Assembly (NCBI RefSeq): GCF_001953745.1
Contig: NZ_LWLN01000001.1
Location: forward strand, 372,001-436,000
Length of the DNA stretch: 64,000 bases
Source: Natrinema saccharevitans
GTDB lineage: Archaea; Halobacteriota; Halobacteria; Halobacteriales; Natrialbaceae
Direction of reading: 5' to 3'
Every line of letters begins with the position of its first letter. Within the stretch, counting starts at the first letter, position 1. Of the stretch, positions 59,774 to 64,000 are shown one piece after another. Under the pieces are notes generated by a model. The model was not told where the DNA came from and ran no database searches. It was given only the letters and a program-made list of their open reading frames with translations. Made by a program: the position numbers and the translations under genes.

Positions 59774-60776
59774 CGACCTGCAACCGCTTTCCCCGGAGGA
59801 AGGCGTCGATCGGTTCCTCCGTCATCACCGCCCCAGTGTCCGCGATACGTCGTTCCGGAACGCGAAACACCGGCTGTCGGTGTTTCTCGAGTGGTGCGAC
59901 GAGCGGGACATCGAGAACCTGAACACGCTCGATGGGCGTGAACTCGCGGATTTTGTCGATTGGCGACGGGCCGATGTCGCGCCGATCACGCTTCAGAAAC
60001 AGCTGAGTAGCGTCCGTCAGGCGCTCCGGTGGTGGGCCGATATCGAGGCCGTCGACGAAGGGGTCGCGGAGAAGCTCCACGCTCCGGACCTCCCCGACGG
60101 GGCACAGTCCAAGGACGTCTTTTTGGACGCCCAGCGAGCGAAGACCGCGCTCGAGTATTTCGATCGGCATCACTACGGCTCGCGAGATCACGCGCTGATC
60201 GCGCTACTCTGGCGGACGGGGATGCGTCGAAGCGCCGCGCAGTCGATCGACGTGGACGACCTCGAGCCGGACGACCACGCGGTCCGTGTGGAACACCGGC
60301 CGGAGACGGGAACGACGCTGAAGAACGGCGACGACGGGAACCGCTGGGTCTATCTCGGCCCGAAGTGGTTCGCCGTTCTGACCGCGTACCGGGATAACCC
60401 GGATCGACCGCGAGTTACCGACGATCACGGCCGTCAGCCGCTGTTTACGACCCAACAGGGGACGCGGCCGACGGGCGATACCATCTACAAGTGGGTCGTC
60501 CGGGCGCTGCACCCCTGCACGTACGGGGAGTGTCCGCACGACGAGACGCCGCGCTCGTGCGACGCTCGAGGGAGTGATGGTCATCCTGCACAGTGCCCGT
60601 CGGCGCGATCGCCCCACGCGATCCGCCGGGGAGCGATCACGCACCATCTCAACCAGGAGACGACGCCGGAGATCGTCAGCGAGCGGATGGACGTGTCGCT
60701 CGAGGTTCTGTACGAACACTACGACGCCCGTACCGAGCGCGAGAAGATGGAAGTCCGACGAGAGAACCTGCCGTAA
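59763..60776 (+). CDS. Tyrosine-recombinase integrase
   Basis: 337 residues from GTG at 59763. SAM-like N-terminal domain (about 1-110). Catalytic residues: Arg154 in LLWRTGMRRSA, His-x-x-Arg in SPHAIRRGAITHH near 284-287, Tyr near 319 in VLYEHYDART. A Cys-rich insert (CTYGECPHDETPRSC near 251-265) before the HxxR is usual for haloarchaeal integrases. The gene ends 56 bases before the right attachment site, the classical place. Confidence 0.93.
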   Translation, partial: GVSDDLQPLSPEEGVDRFLRHHRPSVRDTSFRNAKHRLSVFLEWCDERDIENLNTLDGRELADFVDWRRADVAPITLQKQLSSVRQALRWWADIEAVDEGVAEKLHAPDLPDGAQSKDVFLDAQRAKTALEYFDRHHYGSRDHALIALLWRTGMRRSAAQSIDVDDLEPDDHAVRVEHRPETGTTLKNGDDGNRWVYLGPKWFAVLTAYRDNPDRPRVTDDHGRQPLFTTQQGTRPTGDTIYKWVVRALHPCTYGECPHDETPRSCDARGSDGHPAQCPSARSPHAIRRGAITHHLNQETTPEIVSERMDVSLEVLYEHYDARTEREKMEVRRENLP

Positions 60777-60832
60777 CCTATCACAATCATGAGAAAGACG
60801 AGCCAAACCGCACGACTCGAAGGGGTTCGAAC

Positions 60833-60848
60833 ATCCCGGCGAGTCCAT
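60833..60848 (+). other. attR: repeat of the tRNA-Ala 3' end, and start of a second element
   Basis: ATCCCGGCGAGTCCAT, identical to 42175-42190, preceded by GGTTCGAAC, a T-loop-like sequence with one extra base. It closes the first element and at the same time is the left border of the next one. Confidence 0.88.
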
Positions 60849-61023
60849 CCCCCTGTTTTGACATTTCGAACTATCCGCTAAGTCGCATCGTTAGCGCTCG
60901 AGCAAACAGTTTGCTCTCCGGCCCCTGCCGGAAACAACCGGGCAAAAATCCGAGTGATTCCCCCGAAATCAACCGGGTCGACGCCGTCCGGCGATTAGAT
61001 CGAAGGAAATCGGGGTGGTTCGC

Positions 61024-61455
61024 GTGAGTACCTTCCAGTCACCATCCGATGGTGGACCTCTCGACTTCTTGACTGAACGCGACGGCGAGACGGAGTCGTG
61101 GGCTCGAGCGGATCCACGCGAGGCGCTGATCGAATCGTTCGGACGGTTCGGCTACAAGGTGACGCTCAGAGACGGCGAGAGCGTCCACTACTGCGCGCTC
61201 GGGATCGAGGACGGCGAGTACATCGGGCGGTGCGACTGCAAGGGCTGGGAGTATCACGACGGTCCGTGTGCCCATCTCTGCACACTCCGCAAAGCCGACT
61301 TCCTCGAGCTGATCGACGTGGCGTCGACCGACGGCAGTCCCGACGACGAACACGAGATGCGACACGCGACCAACGAGGCGCTCGAGGGCGAACCCCACGA
61401 CGGGGCGATCGAACGATCACGCGACTACGAGCGGGAGATGGAGGGTCGCGCATGA
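61024..61455 (+). CDS. SWIM zinc-finger protein
   Basis: 143 residues from GTG at 61024. CDCKGWEYHDGPCAHLCTLR (about 67-86) fits the CxC-xn-CxH SWIM finger. N-terminal part has beta strands. First gene of the second element, placed like the zinc-finger gene in the first. Nucleic-acid binding is likely. Confidence 0.8.
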   Translation: MSTFQSPSDGGPLDFLTERDGETESWARADPREALIESFGRFGYKVTLRDGESVHYCALGIEDGEYIGRCDCKGWEYHDGPCAHLCTLRKADFLELIDVASTDGSPDDEHEMRHATNEALEGEPHDGAIERSRDYEREMEGRA

Positions 61456-61576
61456 CGCGCACGCACACCCGCGCGATAGCCGCCTCCGTAGGCATCCCCA
61501 CCCCCCTTGCATACGAACTGTACATCCCGACGCCGTCTGCGTATTCACGGGATATGCAAATCGGGGTGAACCACTG
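61456..61576. other. Gap with an inverted repeat around TATGCAA
   Basis: TTGCATA (61507-61513) and TATGCAA (61553-61559) flank a spacer. May be an operator before the RHH gene; related to the TATGCAC-type repeats in the first provirus. Confidence 0.35.
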
Positions 61577-62038
61577 ATGGGACGGATGGATCACGACCCC
61601 TCGAGCCGCGTCTCGTTCGGCTGTCCCGACGAGTTGCTCGAGACGCTCGACGAGATCGCCGACCGCGAGGACATGAACCGAAGCGAGAAGCTTCGCGAGC
61701 TGGTCCAGAAAGAAGTCGAGGCGAAGGGGGATCTCGACGCGCCCCAGCCGGTCCTTCCCGACGACGAACGACTCGCCGAGGCGTACCGCATCCTCCACGA
61801 GCGGGCGTCGGCTCCGCACAAGGACAAGCGCCGCGTCAAACTCGAGATGGCCAAGAACAAGCTCTACGACAACACCACACCCAAGAGCGCCGTCCTCGAC
61901 GAGATCATCAAGCCCCTCGAAAGTGAGGGATACGTCTCGGTGTGGGCGGGGAACCAGCACGTCTGGGTGATCGTCCCGCCGATGCGCTACACCGACGGTG
62001 AGGATACCGTCGAACCGGGCGAAAAAGCAGTCGCGTAA
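61577..62038 (+). CDS. RHH-domain regulator, 153 aa
   Basis: N-terminal SSRVSFGCPDELLETLDEIA then DREDMNRSEKLRELVQKEVE: CopG/MetJ-like ribbon-helix-helix (residues about 7-46). Then a winged-helix-like region DKRRVKLEMAKNKLYDN and VLDEIIKPLESEGYVSVWAG. Transcriptional regulator of the second element by type. Confidence 0.78.
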   Translation: MGRMDHDPSSRVSFGCPDELLETLDEIADREDMNRSEKLRELVQKEVEAKGDLDAPQPVLPDDERLAEAYRILHERASAPHKDKRRVKLEMAKNKLYDNTTPKSAVLDEIIKPLESEGYVSVWAGNQHVWVIVPPMRYTDGEDTVEPGEKAVA

Positions 62039-62073
62039 GCGCCTCTCGTCGCTTTTCTCTATTCGACCGCCGT

Positions 62074-62754
62074 TTACCGAAGCGAGCCGCCCATTTCAGT
62101 CCCTGGCCCGGCGTACAGCCCGGTCAACTTGCGCGGCTCGAAGACGAGAACGACATCGTTCTCGGAGGGACCGATCTCCACGTCGACCGGCGTGTACCAG
62201 GTATAGTCGACGCCCTCTCGTCCGGAGTTGGCGACGAGGACGAAGTCGTCGTAGTTCGAGCGGAGCGTATAGACGGTAAACGTCCCGTCGTCCGCGACCG
62301 GGCCGACCGTGGGGAGATCACCCATTGCCATGATGTACTTCGCGTCACCGAGGGGGTTTCCGTCCGTATCGATCGCGATGCCCCGCAGTGAGCGGAAATA
62401 CGAGCCCGGAATGAGTGTGGTCTGCTCGAGGGAGACACCGAACGATGAACGTGTCTGTGGGGTCCGTCGGGCTACCCCTGCACCCAGTGGGTCAAAGGGA
62501 ACTGACCGCCGAAGTGGCGTATTTTCCGCTCCAAGCCGTGCGGTCGTGGTGAACCCTGTCGTTGGGTCTGTAGACAGCGGGACGGGCGATCGAGTCCGCT
62601 GTGCCGATGAGGCACGTCCGTCCCCCGCTCGAGAGTCGAACGCTACCGTCTGCCTGACCGGATCGTTCGACGGACTGAGACGGGAGATCGTCGTGAGCGG
62701 TGTCGTCGCTATGCCGCCGTTGTCCATCGCAGCAGCGGTGGTGAGCGTGACCAT
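62074..62754 (-). CDS. Virion-type protein with carboxypeptidase-regulatory-like end
   Basis: 226 residues. N-terminal part is Thr/Ser/Arg-rich and not conserved-looking. C-terminal 110 residues form a beta sandwich: LRGIAIDTDGNPLGDAKYIM and NYDDFVLVANSGREGVDYTW. Such domains appear in tail or fibre proteins. Two bases separate it from the upstream gene, so same operon. Confidence 0.6.
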   Translation of the reverse strand: MVTLTTAAAMDNGGIATTPLTTISRLSPSNDPVRQTVAFDSRAGDGRASSAQRTRSPVPLSTDPTTGFTTTARLGAENTPLRRSVPFDPLGAGVARRTPQTRSSFGVSLEQTTLIPGSYFRSLRGIAIDTDGNPLGDAKYIMAMGDLPTVGPVADDGTFTVYTLRSNYDDFVLVANSGREGVDYTWYTPVDVEIGPSENDVVLVFEPRKLTGLYAGPGTEMGGSLR

Positions 62755-62756
62755 GG

Positions 62757-63752
62757 TTATTCGTTCCGTAGACCGGCGCTGACGACGTTATTGCGGCTTG
62801 CTCCCGACTGCTTGAAGACCTTGTAGCTCGTGCCGTCGTGAGTGAAATCGTCGCCGTGTGCGCCGCCCTCCTGGGCATCGTTTGGGACGGCCTCGTTGAG
62901 GTATGCGACGGGCACGCTTTGATTCGTGTTCTTGTAGACCGCCGGATAGCGGAAGAAGAACGTGTCGTCCTCGCTCGAGGGGTTGATGATTCCCCAGTCG
63001 GCTGCCTCGAGGGGCGCGGAACCGTGGCCGACTGCGTCCACGTCGAAGGTTCGGGATTGCGACCAGTAGGAATTGAATCCGTAGGCCACGCTGTGGCACC
63101 GGAACGAGGTTCGAGTCGCCGCGAGGAACGGGACGGATGGATCGTCGAAGAATCGACTACCGAGGTAGTCGAAGACGGTCATACAGGCGATCCCGTTGTT
63201 GCCGTCGTTGTCGTTCCAGAGACCGATGTTGAATCCGTCGGCGTTCACGGACATGATGTAGCTGACGCTCGTTCCCCGGAGTACGTCTCGATTCAGGGAA
63301 TTCGAGCTGCCCCAGATACCGTACGTGGAACCGTTGTACCGGTCGTACGACTGGGTGACTACGTCGGTGTAGCTATCGCGAAGTTGGAAGCCGACGTTGT
63401 TCGTGAGGTCGTTCGCATCGGCGTTGCCGATGTTCGTGTCGCCGGCTGGGTAGTGTTCGGACGTATTCCAGTCCGACGAGTAGACGAGCCGAACGCCCGA
63501 CACATCGTCGTTGTCGTGATTGTCGAATCGGGAATGGTGGAGGTACAACAGCAGGTAGGTCCCAGTGTTGGTGTCCTCGAGGACGCGGCCGTTGTTGTGC
63601 CACTCCGTTCCGTCTTCGTCGTCTGTCTTCCCAGTACCGTCGTTCTGGACGTAGCTGTCAGCGTCACTCCAGTTATCGAATCCTGTGAGTGCGCCGACGA
63701 GATCGTCGATGAACGTCGCGTAGTCTGCGGTCTTTTCTCCGATAGTAGTCAT
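62757..63752 (-). CDS. Tail-fibre-like virion protein
   Basis: 331 residues, rich in Asn, Asp, Ser and Tyr, few Lys. Repeated beta-strand patterns (TYLLLYLHHSRFDNHDND; SVNADGFNIGLWNDNDG; TFFFRYPAVYKNTNQSVP). Resembles structural proteins of haloarchaeal tailed viruses, although no motif settles it. Upstream gene overlaps by ATGA. No TM segment. Confidence 0.55.
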   Translation of the reverse strand: MTTIGEKTADYATFIDDLVGALTGFDNWSDADSYVQNDGTGKTDDEDGTEWHNNGRVLEDTNTGTYLLLYLHHSRFDNHDNDDVSGVRLVYSSDWNTSEHYPAGDTNIGNADANDLTNNVGFQLRDSYTDVVTQSYDRYNGSTYGIWGSSNSLNRDVLRGTSVSYIMSVNADGFNIGLWNDNDGNNGIACMTVFDYLGSRFFDDPSVPFLAATRTSFRCHSVAYGFNSYWSQSRTFDVDAVGHGSAPLEAADWGIINPSSEDDTFFFRYPAVYKNTNQSVPVAYLNEAVPNDAQEGGAHGDDFTHDGTSYKVFKQSGASRNNVVSAGLRNE

Positions 63753-63997
63753 TTGTTGGCTTTGACGATTACCTGCGTGTCGTTCGTGTCGTCGCTACGC
63801 TTCCGAATCCAAGCGCTCGAGGCACCGAGCCCGCCCGGCGGAGCTTCGTGGTACGGAGCGTTGCCCGGCTCGAGCGGGATCTTGCGATAGTCGCCGTCCG
63901 AGCGGAACGCGACGTAAATCGGTTCGGTGAATCCCCAGATCGTCACAGAGGAGGCTGGGAACCCCCAGTTGAGCCGTTCCTCGTCGGTCGAGGTCAC
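63749..63997 (-). CDS. Small virion-type protein, at window edge
   Basis: 82 residues from a possible GTG at 63997; the frame stays open to the edge, so it could be longer. PASSVTIWGFTEPIYVAFRS near 15-34 is a beta-rich patch. Overlaps the tail-fibre-like start. Function unknown. Confidence 0.5.
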   Translation of the reverse strand: MTSTDEERLNWGFPASSVTIWGFTEPIYVAFRSDGDYRKIPLEPGNAPYHEAPPGGLGASSAWIRKRSDDTNDTQVIVKANK

Positions 63998-64000
63998 CGC

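Larger units (their letters stand above)
60849..64000. mobile_element. Second integrated element in tandem, left part
   Basis: After the repeated tRNA end, TTTCGAACTATCCGCTAAGTCGC resembles TTTCGAATTACCCGGTTAGTCGC in the first element, and CGAAGGAAATCGGGGTGGT precedes a GTGAGTACC start in both, at 176 and 177 bases from the att repeat. Genes inside differ from the first element and resemble tailed-virus genes. It is cut by the right edge. Confidence 0.75.

Noticed and set aside
60826..60848. A second tRNA gene at the right att site
   Set aside because: Only the 3' part (T arm and acceptor strand) is present; no 5' half, so it is the attachment repeat.

Overview
The window is haloarchaeal chromosome. 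It is GC-rich, its proteins are strongly acidic, promoters are archaeal TATA boxes often sitting where a leaderless start needs them, and it carries typical haloarchaeal genes (aEF1A-rpsJ, digeranylgeranyl-type reductase, Tat lipoprotein, PGF-CTERM-like anchor, small CxxC zinc-finger proteins). The small haloarchaeal families would fit a Natrinema/Haloterrigena-type genome, but genus is inference.

Region 1, about 1-32.9 kb, is core chromosome: a helicase/nuclease-like protein cut by the left edge, CBS protein, UvrA, cold-shock protein, a 99-residue-repeat ice-binding-fold lipoprotein, an R2lox-like oxidase, a triosephosphate isomerase-like protein, four universal stress proteins, acyl-CoA synthetase, lipid reductase, K+ channel with RCK domains, ZIP transporter, assorted enzymes, a ROK sugar kinase, then NifU-like, ACT protein-homoserine dehydrogenase, aEF1A and S10. 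A PRC-barrel gene near 13.4 kb is broken by an in-frame TGA.

Region 2, about 33.0-41.1 kb, is visibly less GC-rich and looks acquired. It holds a RiPP locus of the thiazole/oxazole-modified (TOMM/LAP) type: an operon for a SagB-like dehydrogenase, an E1-like leader-binding protein and a YcaO cyclodehydratase ending in a PxPxP tail, all on the minus strand, and a 37-residue Cys-rich precursor peptide (37354-37467, plus strand) facing the end of that operon. A SAM methyltransferase, a CPBP protease (SagE-like) and a membrane-anchored serine hydrolase lie on the far side and may complete the pathway. No exporter is present in the window. The precursor sits between two hairpins resembling ends of IS200/IS605-type elements.

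Region 3, 42.1-60.85 kb, is a provirus inserted in tRNA-Ala(CGC). It has a tyrosine integrase at its right end, a PhiH1-like repressor, a C5 DNA methyltransferase, a large probable replication protein, and a minus-strand structural block (4-TM protein, secreted protein, Tat-exported spike-like protein, two membrane proteins, P-loop ATPase) in the gene order of pleolipoviruses. Cargo includes a markedly AT-rich 537-residue protein of unknown function and a type IV pilin.

Region 4, from 60.85 kb to the right edge, is the start of a second integrated element in tandem. The tRNA 3' end is repeated at 60833-60848, and the next 180 bases repeat the layout that follows the first attachment site. Its genes (SWIM zinc finger, RHH protein, tail-fibre-like proteins) differ from the first element.
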